A DNA stretch of 64,000 nucleotides from Paludisphaera soli (GCF_011064595.1 NZ_JAALJI010000029.1:22273-86272); one strand, 5' to 3'. Shown: positions 1 to 8,502, counted from the first letter of the stretch. Numbers and translations are program-made. The notes: generated from the letters alone by a model not told the origin.

Positions 1-1
1 C

Positions 2-283
2 AACAGGTGGTTCCGGCTGATCCATCTGGGGATGATCGCGATCGTCGTCGGCGAGGCGATGGCCGGCGTGCCGTGCCCGCTGACCATCTGGGAGCACCGC
101 CTCCGCGTCTCCGCCGGCCAGACCACGTTCGAAGGCGACTTCATCGCCTACTGGGTCCACCGCCTCATCTTCTTCGAAGCGGAACCCTGGGTCTTCACGG
201 TCGTCTACGTCCTGTTCGGGCTCGCCGTGCTGGGCACGTGGATCGTCGCCCCGCCGCGCTGGAGGGTGCAGGATGCAGCGTAG
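2..283 (+). CDS. DUF2784 family small membrane protein (5' partial)
   Basis: The reading frame is already open at the left edge, so the true start lies outside the window. The translation begins NRWFRLIHLGMIAIVVGE and continues through CPLTIWEHRLR, the Cys-Pro-Leu-Thr plus Trp-Glu signature I associate with DUF2784, a family of small integral membrane proteins of unknown function. A hydrophobic segment lies at the left edge and another near the end (VFTVVYVLFGLAVLGTWIV). The last 11 bases overlap the start of the next gene, which suggests translational coupling. An internal ATG at 32 exists but would cut into the conserved N-terminal helix. The family call rests on motif recall; no biochemical role can be inferred. 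Confidence 0.65.
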   Translation, partial: NRWFRLIHLGMIAIVVGEAMAGVPCPLTIWEHRLRVSAGQTTFEGDFIAYWVHRLIFFEAEPWVFTVVYVLFGLAVLGTWIVAPPRWRVQDAA

Positions 284-695
284 GCTGACGCAGGTCGGCG
301 GGTGGCTGCTCCCGTTCTTCGAGGCATCGGCCGTCGGGCTGATCGCGGGGATCGGAGACGTCAATCGGTCGTCTTCGGCACCCATCGAGGACTTCGCATT
401 CGTCGCTTGCGTCGTCTTCCTCGGCGCACGACACGCGGGCCGGGCCTGGGTTTGCTGGGCCCCCCTCGGTGCGAGCTTCTACCTCGTCCACCTGGCGGCC
501 ATCGCCCGCGGCTATCAGCCACCCTACGTCGAACCGGACGCGATGGCGGCGCGGGCGTGCCTGACGAACTTCTTCCCGGTCACGTTCCTCCTCGTCGTGG
601 GCGTCCTGCTGCGCGCCGGTCTGTCGGCATGTGGTTGGTTCCGCCCTCGTGACGGCTCGCTCGTCCGCGTCTTCCCTCGGACGTCCCGGGGTTGA
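273..695 (+). CDS. Hypothetical multi-pass membrane protein
   Basis: A 140-residue protein that I do not recognise. It has about three or four hydrophobic stretches, roughly residues 9-26, 43-52, 60-80 and 98-118, separated by short charged loops, and ends in a basic tail. The ATG at 273 is preceded by a GGAGGG ribosome binding site six bases away and overlaps the end of the DUF2784 gene, so the two are probably co-translated. Its own stop TGA (693-695) overlaps a TTG that may be the original start of the next gene. Membrane location is inferred from hydropathy alone. Confidence 0.5.
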   Translation: MQRRLTQVGGWLLPFFEASAVGLIAGIGDVNRSSSAPIEDFAFVACVVFLGARHAGRAWVCWAPLGASFYLVHLAAIARGYQPPYVEPDAMAARACLTNFFPVTFLLVVGVLLRAGLSACGWFRPRDGSLVRVFPRTSRG

Positions 696-734
696 CTCGC
701 TTACGTCGCCGGAGTCGCGGTCCTGATCGCGACG

Positions 735-1001
735 TTGCGCTGGGTGTCGTTCGACAGGGAGACGGTCTACGCGCCCGGGTTTGATCAGGCCCGCTTCGAC
801 CGGATCGGGATGGGGACGCCCGCCGTCGAGGTCGAGGAGGCGCTCGGCCCGCCGCTGACCAAATATCCCGCCGGTGACGACGGCGTCGAGGTGTGGCTTT
901 ACACCAGGCAAGCCACCGCGACGAGCGACTACTGGAGGCGGTGGGTCGTCTTCAAGGAAGGCAGGGTCGACGACCTTATGAACGATTACTGGTATGATTG
1001 A
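735..1001 (+). CDS. BamE/SmpA-like small protein with a damaged or unusual 5' end
   Basis: The readable part includes FDRIGMGTPAVEVEEALGPP followed by VEVWLYTR, the G(M/T)..(E/D)V...LG.P...W.Y pattern of BamE/SmpA-type (OmlA) domains found in small envelope proteins. No ATG is available. The in-frame sequence upstream to the stop at 693-695 codes for a hydrophobic helix (AYVAGVAVLIATL), which would make a natural membrane anchor, but only TTG at 735 (used here), GTG at 741 or CTG at 723 could start it. A TTG at 692-694, overlapping the previous stop as TTGA, codes for a basic N-terminus in another frame; one extra base near 707-711 would explain the break. Function is unknown; an envelope lipoprotein or anchored protein is an inference. 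Confidence 0.45.
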   Translation: MRWVSFDRETVYAPGFDQARFDRIGMGTPAVEVEEALGPPLTKYPAGDDGVEVWLYTRQATATSDYWRRWVVFKEGRVDDLMNDYWYD

Positions 1002-1031
1002 CCGGCGCGCCCACGACGGAGCCCCTGAACC

Positions 1032-1466
1032 ATGGTCGATGCGCCCCGCGATGTGTTCACGATCGGCTACGGCGGTCGACCTCCCGAGGAGTTCGTCGGC
1101 CTGCTGAAAGCCCACGGCGTGGTGACGGTGGCCGACGTCCGCCTGCGGCCCGATCGGGCGAGCATGGGGGCCTACACGAAGGCGAAGACGGCCGACAAGG
1201 GGATCGAGAAGCTCCTGGCCGACGCCGGGATCGGCTACCGCTCGCTCCCGGAGCTGGGGAACGTCTTTCTGGACATGGACGACTGGACGGCGGTTTACGG
1301 CGAGTTGATCGAGACGGCGGGGGACCTGCTGACGCGGCGGCTGGTCACGCTGCCGAGGCCGTTCTGCCTGCTCTGCGCCGAGAAGCGGGTGGCGGAGTGC
1401 CACCGCGGACCCATCGCCGCGTACCTGGCGGCACGCGGCGGATGGCGCATCGAGCATATCGAGTGA
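1032..1466 (+). CDS. DUF488 family protein
   Basis: A 144-residue protein with the diagnostic DUF488 blocks: FTIGYGG near residue 9, VADVRLRPDR near 34, a middle Y-x-x-LPELGN block, FCLLCAEK near 112 and ECHR near 122. The paired Cys (CLLC) and Cys-His residues are conserved in the family and are probably metal or nucleotide related, but no reaction is firmly established for DUF488. Length matches the family norm. The gene faces the reverse-strand PhoU gene, whose stop is only 18 bp away, so it is the last gene of its unit. No clear promoter was seen; it lies 30 bp after the BamE-like gene and may be co-transcribed with it. Confidence 0.8.
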   Translation: MVDAPRDVFTIGYGGRPPEEFVGLLKAHGVVTVADVRLRPDRASMGAYTKAKTADKGIEKLLADAGIGYRSLPELGNVFLDMDDWTAVYGELIETAGDLLTRRLVTLPRPFCLLCAEKRVAECHRGPIAAYLAARGGWRIEHIE

Positions 1467-1484
1467 TCCGGCCCCGCGCGGGCC

Positions 1485-2189
1485 TCAGCCCTGCGGGGTG
1501 TGGCGGATGATGGTGCCTTCCTGGAGGAAGACGACGGTCTGGGCGATGCCCGTGGCGTGGTCGGCGACGCGTTCCAGGTTGCGGGCGGAGTTGAGCAGCA
1601 GCAGCCAGCCGTCGAGCTGGTCGGCGTGGGCGGCGAGCTGTTCCTTGAGCTGGCGACGCACGGCGCGGTAGCTCTCGTCGATCGCCTGGTCGCCGGCGAT
1701 GACCTCGCGGGCCTTGGCGGCGTCGATCTCGGCGAGGGCGACGTAGGACGCCCGGACGTGGGCGTGGACGGCGCGGGCGAGTTCCTTGAGCGAGTCCGGG
1801 GCGACGATGTCGGGGAACTTGCGGCCGAGCTTGCGGACCCGACGCGCCACGCGGAGGGCCAGGTCGGCGATCCGCTCCCAGTCGCGGTTGACCTTCAGGA
1901 CGGTGGCCATCCGCCGCAGGTCGGACGCGACGGGCTCGAAGAGGGCGAGGATCCGCAGGCACTCCTGCTCGATCTGGACCTCCCTGCGGTCGGTCTCCTC
2001 CTCCTCCTCCTTCACCTCGGCGATCAGGTCGATGCGGCCCTCGCAGACGGCCTGCACGCTCTTCTCCAGCGAGCCGACGACGGCCTCGCCCATCGCCAGC
2101 AGCTCGGCCCAGACGGCGTCCTGCTCGCGGAACGCGTGACGGGGCACGCCGCCCGTCGCGGATCGCCCCTCCTGAGATCGGCTCGGCAT
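1485..2189 (-). CDS. phoU: PhoU family phosphate-signalling protein
   Basis: A 234-residue all-helical protein with two PhoU repeats. The first includes a block of acidic residues (VKEEEEETDRREVQIEQECLRIL) and the DLRRM...NRDWERIADLA motif; the second ends RNLERVADHATGIAQTVVFLQEG. The E/D-x-x-x-D clusters are the metal-binding positions of the family. PhoU works with the Pst transporter and the PhoR kinase to keep the Pho regulon off when phosphate is plentiful. I chose the start at 2189, where AGGAGGGC sits seven bases upstream; an in-frame ATG at 2261 would add 24 residues of Pro/Arg-rich sequence unlike PhoU. No pst or phoBR genes lie nearby, so its partners are elsewhere. Confidence 0.88.
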   Translation of the reverse strand: MPSRSQEGRSATGGVPRHAFREQDAVWAELLAMGEAVVGSLEKSVQAVCEGRIDLIAEVKEEEEETDRREVQIEQECLRILALFEPVASDLRRMATVLKVNRDWERIADLALRVARRVRKLGRKFPDIVAPDSLKELARAVHAHVRASYVALAEIDAAKAREVIAGDQAIDESYRAVRRQLKEQLAAHADQLDGWLLLLNSARNLERVADHATGIAQTVVFLQEGTIIRHTPQG

Positions 2190-2373
2190 GAATCGCCCTC
2201 CTGGTGAAAGAGATCCGCGGGGCGGGACCAAGCCTCGGCGCGGCGTAAGCGGTGTCGCCATCTTCTGATTCCATTCTTTTCGCGGGGAGGGGCGCTTGCA
2301 AGGCGGATTCCCAGGCTACCTCGCCAGAGCCGGGCCGGCGGCCGCGAAATCCGCCGTCGCGGTCGATGGGGCC

Positions 2374-2401
2374 TTGACGCCGACCCGCCCGCAATTACTA
2401 T
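2374..2401 (+). promoter_or_regulatory. Putative sigma-70 promoter of the blaI operon
   Basis: TTGACG (2374-2379) and TACTAT (2396-2401) are separated by 16 bases, placing the expected start point near 2408, immediately before the BlaI-type dyad at 2411-2427 and 55 bases before the blaI start codon. The local sequence is clearly more AT-rich than its surroundings. An alternative -10, TACAAT at 2414-2419, lies inside the dyad. Confidence 0.6.
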
Positions 2402-2410
2402 GCAACGAAG

Positions 2411-2427
2411 TACTACAATCCGTAGTA
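2411..2427. promoter_or_regulatory. BlaI/MecI-type operator dyad
   Basis: TACTAC-N5-GTAGTA is a perfect 6-bp inverted repeat located at the predicted transcription start. It resembles the TACTAC/GTAGTA dyads bound by BlaI/MecI repressors. A further TACTA half-site occurs at 2396-2400. The position upstream of blaI implies autorepression, which is the family's usual arrangement. Confidence 0.65.
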
Positions 2428-2462
2428 TTACACCCGTCCGGATCCCTGGCGAGAGGAGCTCG

Positions 2463-2864
2463 ATGGTGGGTCGCGTCTCGATCGACGAGCTGGGGGAGCT
2501 TCAGAAGGCGGTGATGGAGTCCGTCTGGGAGCTGGGGGAGGGGACCGTGCAGCAGGTGCGCGACCGGCTCGACCGCAAGCCGCCGCCGGCCTACACGACG
2601 ATCCTCTCGGTGATGCAGAAGCTGGAGAAGGCGGGGTGGCTGAGCCACCGGCCGGAGGGGAGGAGCTATGTCTACGTCCCGACCCGGAGCCGGGACGAGG
2701 CCGGCTCGTCCACGCTCCGGACGTTCATCGAACGGGTCTTCGGGGGCGACCCCTTGCTCCTGTTCCAGCGCCTGCTGGACGACAAGGAGCTGAGCGAGCG
2801 GGAACTGTCGGAAATCAGGCGGATGATCGACCAGAAACGGCGGGAGGAGGGGCGTCATGGTTGA
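2463..2864 (+). CDS. blaI: BlaI/MecI/CopY family transcriptional repressor
   Basis: A 133-residue winged-helix repressor. The first 75 residues hold the DNA-binding domain, with LGELQKAVMESVWELG, then TVQQVRDRL, then the recognition helix and wing AYTTILSVMQKLEKAGWL. The C-terminal helices (TLRTFIERVFGGD...LSEIRRMID) form the dimerisation and protease-cleavage region. The start at 2463 has an AGGAG site four bases before it; an ATG at 2400 lies inside the operator region and is rejected. The stop overlaps the M56 gene by eight bases. By analogy with BlaI-BlaR1 it should repress its own operon until the membrane protease is activated. What it senses here cannot be told from sequence; beta-lactam response is not implied by the downstream genes. 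Confidence 0.88.
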   Translation: MVGRVSIDELGELQKAVMESVWELGEGTVQQVRDRLDRKPPPAYTTILSVMQKLEKAGWLSHRPEGRSYVYVPTRSRDEAGSSTLRTFIERVFGGDPLLLFQRLLDDKELSERELSEIRRMIDQKRREEGRHG

Positions 2865-5800
2865 GCTGGAAGCGATGCGATCGGCCGAGACCCTGATCTG
2901 GACCTTCGCCTGGCAGGCGTCGGCCTTCCTGGCCCTGGGCCTCGCCGCGAGCTTCGCGCTGCGAGGCCGCCCCGCGCGGGGGCACCAGGCCCTGCTGCTG
3001 GCGATGCTCGCGGCGGTCGCCGCGCCCACTTTGACGCAGGCCGGCCGGCGGCTCGGCTGGGGCCTCTGGAATGCGACGACGCCGACGGCCGTGAGGTCGA
3101 CGGCCGCGCGAAGCCCCGTCGAGCCGGGCCCCGGGCCGATGCCCGCGGCCTCGCCCGAGCCGCGGTGGGTCGGCGCCCCCGTCCCGCCTTCGAGGACGGC
3201 GCCGACCCTCGCTCTCGCATCCGCGAACGACGCTCCCGTCGCGCGGGTCTCGGCGTGGTCGTTCCCCTGGCGGACGGCCTTCCTGACGGCCTGGGCGGTC
3301 GTCAGCGGCCTGCTCGGCGTCCGCCTGGCCGCGTCGTTCTGGAGGGGCTGGTCGCTGGCTCGGGGGGCGACCGTCGTGGAGGACGACTCCCGTCGGGCCG
3401 GGCTCGAAGCGGCGGCCCGCGGGCTGAGGCTGCACGTCAACCCGGCGGTCGGCCGATCGCCGGCCGTGCGCTGCCCCGCGGTCTGGTGCTGGGGCCGCCG
3501 ACCGCTGCTCCTCCTTCCGGAAGGGCAGGGGAGTGAGCCCGTCGCGATCGATTGGGTCGCCGTCTTTCGCCACGAGCTGGCGCACTGGCGGCGCCGCGAC
3601 CACCTCTCGTCGCTCGCGAGCGAGCTGCTCGTCTGCGTCCTTCCCTGGAATCCGCTGGCGTGGGGGGCCCGCGCCCGGCTGGCGCAGCTGGCCGAGCTGG
3701 CCTGCGACGATTGGGTCCTGGCCGCCGGGACGCCCGCGTCGGACTACGCGGCGACGCTCCTCGGCCTCACGCCGCAGCGGCTCTCGCCCGCGCTGGCCGC
3801 CGTGTCGGGCGGGAACGGGCTCCGAGGCCGCATCGTCCGCATCCTGTCCGACCGCCGCCGCGAGCCCGCCGCCGGCCGGCGTTGGACCGCCGCCGCATGC
3901 CTCGCCATGATCCTGGCCGCGTCGCTCGCCGCGCTCGCCCAGGCCCGGCCGAACGCGAAATCCGACGAGCCGCCGAAGGCGGCCGCGGCGCCCGGGCCGG
4001 GGCCCGACCTCACGCACGCCCGCGGCCAGGTCCTCGACCCGGACGGCAAGCCGGTGGGGAGGGCGAAGGTGTTCTGGATCGGCAATCGCAAGCCGCGACT
4101 GCCGTACGTCGCCTTGCCGCGCGGCGACCGCGACGCGCTCCCCCGGATCGAGACGATCGCGCTGGCCGAGACGGACGGCGAAGGGGGCTTCCAGCTCTCC
4201 GCCCCGTTCCGCGCGGAGGACTTCGTGAAGTACAACGGCGTCGAGGTCCAGATGGTCGTCGTCGCGCCGGGGCACGGGATCCTGAGCGAGAAGATCGCGG
4301 CGAAGGACCTGGACCGGGAATTGACGTTCAAGCTCGCGCGTCAGGAGGTGATCCGGGGCCGCCTGCTCACCCCCGGCGGCATGCCCGCCGCCGGCGTCCG
4401 GGTCCTACTCAACGGCTATCACAACGACGAGACGAAACAGGGGCTGTTCGTCGGCAGGGAGGCGCAGGGCGAGCCGACCCCCGACTTCTGGCCGCGACCG
4501 ACGGAGACGGACGCCGACGGGCGGTTCACGGTCGAAGGGGTGCCGGTCGGGGTCTACGCCACGATCGCGTTCCATCATCCCGACTACGCCGTCGACGAGG
4601 TGACGGTCAACACGATCCCGGAGCGGACGCTCTCCCCGTCGATCAAGGGCTTCGAGATCGTCCCGGTCGAGCCGACGTTCACCCACGCCCTGGAGCCGGC
4701 CCGGCCGGTCGAGGGCCGGGTGACCGACAAGGCGTCCGGGGCGCCGCTGGCCGGGATCCTGGTGGAGATGATCCCGATGCGTCGGCACGGCGGCCAGGTG
4801 TTCACGACTCGCACCGACGCCGACGGCCGCTACCGCGTCTCCGGCCATTCGACGGACGGGACCTACTTCATCACCGCGTTCCCGCCGGCCGACTCGGGCT
4901 ACCTCTCGCTCTCGGACCGGCGCGAGGGCTGGCCCGCCGGGGCGAGCACGATGACGGTCGACCTGCCGCTGGACGCCGGCCGTCTGGTCTCCGGCCGCGT
5001 CGTCGACCTGGAGGGGAAGCGGCCGGTCGCGGGGGCCGCCGTGATGTATCAGCCCGAACCCAGGAATCCGAACAACACCCGAGACTATGACCTGCGGAAC
5101 TCGGTCGTCGCCGACGCCGACGGCCGGTTCCGGATCACGGCCTTGAAGGGCCGGGGATTCCTGGCCGTCGAGGGGAACTCCGACGTCTACGCCCGCAGGT
5201 CGAGGAAGTCGGCCTCTCGCGACGAAGCGATCCATCCCCACGGCCTCGTCGAGATCGACGTCCCGGAGCAGGGCGAGCCGGCCCCTGCGGAGATCGTCCT
5301 CCGGAGGGGCAAGCCGCTGGAGGCCCGGCTCCTCGGCCCCGACGGCCTCCCGGTCGATCGCGTCACGGCGATGTACGACGGGATCGACGCGGCCCTCGTC
5401 GACGTCTGGAACCAGGGACGTCCCTTCACCGGGGGGACGTTCCGCATCGCCGCCGCCGACCCGGAGAGGATCTATCGCGTCCTCTTCCTGAACGTCGAGC
5501 GCCGGCTCGGGGCCGTCGCCGAGCTGAAGGCCGATCCGTCCGGCAAGCCGCTGGAGGTCCGGCTCCTGCCGACCGCCACGATCAAGGGGAAGGTCGCGAC
5601 GGCCGACGGCCACGTGATGGAAGGAGCTGGCGCGTCGATCCGGCTCCTCCTCCGATCGGAACGCAAGGAGTACACGCGTGACGAGTTGTTCGAACCGAGC
5701 GTCGCGCAGCACTACTCCAATTTCCTCGGGCAGGACGACTTCTACTTCCACGACCGCCAGCCCGGCCCCGACGGGAGCTTCTCGTTCGAGGCGATGATCC

Positions 5801-5925
5801 CGGGCGTGGGCTACAACGTCTCGGGCGGGCTCGGCGATCGTGAGGTGAGCGAGCTGGTGTGGGACCTGAAGCCGGGCGAGGTCCGCGACCTGGGGACGCT
5901 CACCCCGAAGGAGGTGGCCCGATGA
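2857..5925 (+). CDS. BlaR1-like M56 membrane metalloprotease with carboxypeptidase-like repeat ectodomain
   Basis: A 1022-residue protein. Hydrophobic segments occur near 10-35, 46-62, 140-157 and 345-362. Between the third and fourth is an M56 peptidase domain with the zinc motif HELAH at residues 239-243 and the downstream LAELACDDWVL block with the third ligand Glu. Instead of the penicillin-binding domain of BlaR1, residues about 390-1022 contain repeated beta-sandwich modules of the carboxypeptidase regulatory type, starting near 390, 501, 620, 713 and 911 (G-x-V-x-D-x-x-G-x-P and DADGRF/DADGRY signatures). The family relays an external signal to proteolysis of BlaI. The repeats suggest binding of a surface polymer or protein, which is inference. 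The stop overlaps the next ATG (ATGA). Confidence 0.82.
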   Translation: MVELEAMRSAETLIWTFAWQASAFLALGLAASFALRGRPARGHQALLLAMLAAVAAPTLTQAGRRLGWGLWNATTPTAVRSTAARSPVEPGPGPMPAASPEPRWVGAPVPPSRTAPTLALASANDAPVARVSAWSFPWRTAFLTAWAVVSGLLGVRLAASFWRGWSLARGATVVEDDSRRAGLEAAARGLRLHVNPAVGRSPAVRCPAVWCWGRRPLLLLPEGQGSEPVAIDWVAVFRHELAHWRRRDHLSSLASELLVCVLPWNPLAWGARARLAQLAELACDDWVLAAGTPASDYAATLLGLTPQRLSPALAAVSGGNGLRGRIVRILSDRRREPAAGRRWTAAACLAMILAASLAALAQARPNAKSDEPPKAAAAPGPGPDLTHARGQVLDPDGKPVGRAKVFWIGNRKPRLPYVALPRGDRDALPRIETIALAETDGEGGFQLSAPFRAEDFVKYNGVEVQMVVVAPGHGILSEKIAAKDLDRELTFKLARQEVIRGRLLTPGGMPAAGVRVLLNGYHNDETKQGLFVGREAQGEPTPDFWPRPTETDADGRFTVEGVPVGVYATIAFHHPDYAVDEVTVNTIPERTLSPSIKGFEIVPVEPTFTHALEPARPVEGRVTDKASGAPLAGILVEMIPMRRHGGQVFTTRTDADGRYRVSGHSTDGTYFITAFPPADSGYLSLSDRREGWPAGASTMTVDLPLDAGRLVSGRVVDLEGKRPVAGAAVMYQPEPRNPNNTRDYDLRNSVVADADGRFRITALKGRGFLAVEGNSDVYARRSRKSASRDEAIHPHGLVEIDVPEQGEPAPAEIVLRRGKPLEARLLGPDGLPVDRVTAMYDGIDAALVDVWNQGRPFTGGTFRIAAADPERIYRVLFLNVERRLGAVAELKADPSGKPLEVRLLPTATIKGKVATADGHVMEGAGASIRLLLRSERKEYTRDELFEPSVAQHYSNFLGQDDFYFHDRQPGPDGSFSFEAMIPGVGYNVSGGLGDREVSELVWDLKPGEVRDLGTLTPKEVAR

Positions 5926-7304
5926 GGAAGGCGCGATCTCCGTTCGACGACCCCCGGTCCGCGTGGGAGCCCTACCGGCCGACGCCCGAGGAACCCTGGA
6001 ACGTCGCCAGGGTCGCCCACCTCCACCGACGGGCCGGCTTCGCGGCGACCTGGGGCCAGGTCGAGCGCGACGTGGCCGAGGGGCCGGAGCCCTCGATCCG
6101 CCGCGTGCTCGACGGCGAGGCCCGCGGGCCCGACGGCAGCGAGTCGTCGGAGTTCGAGTCGATCGTCGACACGATGGAGCAGTCGTTCCGCCGGCGTCCC
6201 TCGATGGAGCGGGTGTCGCTCCTCTGGGTCTATCGCCTCGTCTTCTCGCCGCACCCGCTGGAAGAAGTCATGACGCTCGCCTGGCACTCGCACTACGCGA
6301 CGAGCCAGGCCAAGGTGCAGTCGCCCGAGGCGATGCTCGACCAGAACCGCACGCTCCGAGCCCACTGGCGCGCGAGGATGAGCGTGCTGCATTCGGCGAT
6401 GCTGTCCGACGCCGCGATGCTCTCGTGGCTGGACGGGATCGGCAGCACGAAAGCCGCGCCCAACGAGAACCTGGCGAGGGAGTTCCTGGAGCTGTTCGCC
6501 CTGGGCGCGGGGAACTACGCCGAGGCCGACGTCCGCGAGACGGCCCGGGCGTTCACCGGATGGAGTCGCGTCGATTACAGCCCGTTGCGGGCCGTCCAGG
6601 AGGCGGGCGACATGGACGACGGCCCGAAGACGATTCTCGGCGAGTCCGGCGCCTGGCGGCAGGAGGACGTCGTGCGGATCGCCGTGCGACGGCCGGCCGC
6701 CGCGGAGCACATCGCCCGGCGACTCTACCGGACGTTCGTCGCGGACGTCGAGGAGCCGTCCCGCGAGTTGATCGCCCCGCTGGCCGACCTGATGCGCGTC
6801 GAGGGCGACGTGGACGTGGCGAAGGGGATCGAGACGATCCTCCGCTCCCGGATGTTCCACTCGGACGCGTGCCGAGGGCGCTGCATCAAGAGCCCGGCGA
6901 CGCTGGCGGTCGGTGCGGTCCGCGTCTGCGAGGCGTTCCGGCCGCCGGTGAACCTCTCCGAGTTGGAGAACCACCTCGCCCGGATGGGCCAGCGCCTGTT
7001 CCATCCCCCCGGCGTCGCGGGGTGGCGGGGCGGGATCGGCTGGCTCGGCGACTCGACCGTCGTGGCCCGGGCGAATTTCGCCGCCTGGCTGACCGGGCCG
7101 GGCGCGGGGCTCGCCGCCGGCCATTTCCGCGACCTCGCCGACCGCCGGGGATGGACGACGCCGGAGGCCCGTTTCGAGGGGTTCGCGGCGCTCCTCCTCG
7201 CCACGCCCCTCGACCCGGAGGCCCGGGCGCGCGTCATCGCCGCGGACGACCCGGCCGGGATCGTCCGGCGGCTCCTCGCCTCGCCCGAAGGGCAGCTCGG
7301 ATGA
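5922..7304 (+). CDS. DUF1800 family protein
   Basis: A 460-residue protein with the DUF1800 hallmark block NENLAREFLELFALG...Y.EADVRETARAFTGW near residues 184-220, and the N-terminal HLHRRAGFAATW segment. DUF1800 proteins are abundant in Planctomycetes, are usually encoded directly before a DUF1501 gene, and have no settled biochemical role. The start at 5922 overlaps the stop of the M56 gene as ATGA and is preceded by GGAGGTGG, so translation is coupled. No signal peptide is evident with this start. The context links this pair to the BlaI/M56 regulatory pair in one transcript, an association that may point to what the sensor controls. Confidence 0.85.
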   Translation: MRKARSPFDDPRSAWEPYRPTPEEPWNVARVAHLHRRAGFAATWGQVERDVAEGPEPSIRRVLDGEARGPDGSESSEFESIVDTMEQSFRRRPSMERVSLLWVYRLVFSPHPLEEVMTLAWHSHYATSQAKVQSPEAMLDQNRTLRAHWRARMSVLHSAMLSDAAMLSWLDGIGSTKAAPNENLAREFLELFALGAGNYAEADVRETARAFTGWSRVDYSPLRAVQEAGDMDDGPKTILGESGAWRQEDVVRIAVRRPAAAEHIARRLYRTFVADVEEPSRELIAPLADLMRVEGDVDVAKGIETILRSRMFHSDACRGRCIKSPATLAVGAVRVCEAFRPPVNLSELENHLARMGQRLFHPPGVAGWRGGIGWLGDSTVVARANFAAWLTGPGAGLAAGHFRDLADRRGWTTPEARFEGFAALLLATPLDPEARARVIAADDPAGIVRRLLASPEGQLG

Positions 7305-7341
7305 ATCGAACAGGCCCCATTCCCGGACCGGAGGCTTCGCC

Positions 7342-8502
7342 ATGCGTTCACGTCGAGCGTTCCTGAAAGAGTCGGGTCTCGCCTGCGCGGTCGGCGGGAC
7401 CGTCCCGTCGTTCTGGGGCCGGGCCGCGGCCGCGGCCGAGGCCCGTCGCGACGGGACGATCCTCGTCGTCGTCGAGCTGACCGGCGGCAACGACGGGCTG
7501 AACACGGTCGTCCCGCACGGCGACGACGCCTATCGCAAAAATCGTCCGACCCTCGCCGTGAGTCCGGACAAGGTCCTCAAGCTGGACGACCGGGTCGGCC
7601 TCAATGACGCGCTCAAGGACCTGCTCCCGTCCTGGGAGCGCGGCGAGTTGGCGGTGGTGCAGCAGGTCGGCTATCCGGACCCCAATCGCTCGCACTTCGA
7701 ATCCATGGCGATCTGGCAGGGGGGCCGGCCGGGGCCGGCCTTGCCGACGGGATGGCTGGGTCGGGCCGCCGACGCCCACCCCGCGCTGGCCGCGCTGCAC
7801 GTCGGACCAGCCGAGACGCCCCTCGGCGTGCGCGGAATCCGGGCCGTCCCCCGGTCGATCGCCGGGCTGGCCGACTTGCGGCTGGAACCGGAGGCCGAGC
7901 TCAACCTCACCATGGGGGCGGCCGGCGACCCGGCGCTGGACGCCGTCCGCGCCCGGTTCCGGGGTGCCGACGGCTTGATCGCGAGGCTCGGCGGACTGGC
8001 TCGTGAGGCGAAGCCCGCCGAAGAGCCGTTCGAGACGCGCCTGGAGGCCGTCCGTCGCCTGATCGTCGCCGACTCCTCGGCCCGGGTCTACTACACCTCG
8101 CTCGACGGATTCGACACCCACGCCGCGCAGCTCTACACGCACCGAAACCTGCTGGCGACGCTCGGGAAAGGGGTCGCGGGCCTGCTGGCCGGGCTCCGGG
8201 AGCGGGGCCTGGCCGAGCGGACGGCTGTGATGATCTTCTCGGAGTTCGGCCGACGGCTCAAAGAGAACGGCAGCGGGGGGACCGACCATGGTGCGGCCGG
8301 GCCGGTGGTGCTCGTGGGCCCGGGCGTGAAGGGGGGGCTGCACGGCCCCCATCCGGACCTGGGGCGGCTGGATGAGGCGGGGGATCCGCTGTTCGGGGTC
8401 GACTTCCGCGACGTGTACGCGGCCGTCCTGCGCGACTGGTTGGGGGTCGACCCGGCCCCGATCCTCGGGGAGCGGCCGGCGACGCCCGGCCTGTTTTCCT
8501 GA
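7342..8502 (+). CDS. DUF1501 family protein with Tat-type signal
   Basis: A 386-residue protein. It opens MRSRRAFLKESG, a twin-arginine (RRxFLK) signal, followed by a hydrophobic stretch and an Ala-rich cleavage region near residue 32, so export in folded form is expected. The mature part has the DUF1501 blocks: VVVELTGGNDGLNTVVP near residue 45, the SHFESMAIWQ region near 115, and the C-terminal FSEFGRRLKENGSGGTDHGAAGPVVLVG, which resembles alkaline phosphatase-superfamily metal-site regions. It follows DUF1800 by 37 bp with a CCGGAGG binding site and is probably the last gene of the blaI operon. Substrate is unknown. Confidence 0.88.
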   Translation: MRSRRAFLKESGLACAVGGTVPSFWGRAAAAAEARRDGTILVVVELTGGNDGLNTVVPHGDDAYRKNRPTLAVSPDKVLKLDDRVGLNDALKDLLPSWERGELAVVQQVGYPDPNRSHFESMAIWQGGRPGPALPTGWLGRAADAHPALAALHVGPAETPLGVRGIRAVPRSIAGLADLRLEPEAELNLTMGAAGDPALDAVRARFRGADGLIARLGGLAREAKPAEEPFETRLEAVRRLIVADSSARVYYTSLDGFDTHAAQLYTHRNLLATLGKGVAGLLAGLRERGLAERTAVMIFSEFGRRLKENGSGGTDHGAAGPVVLVGPGVKGGLHGPHPDLGRLDEAGDPLFGVDFRDVYAAVLRDWLGVDPAPILGERPATPGLFS

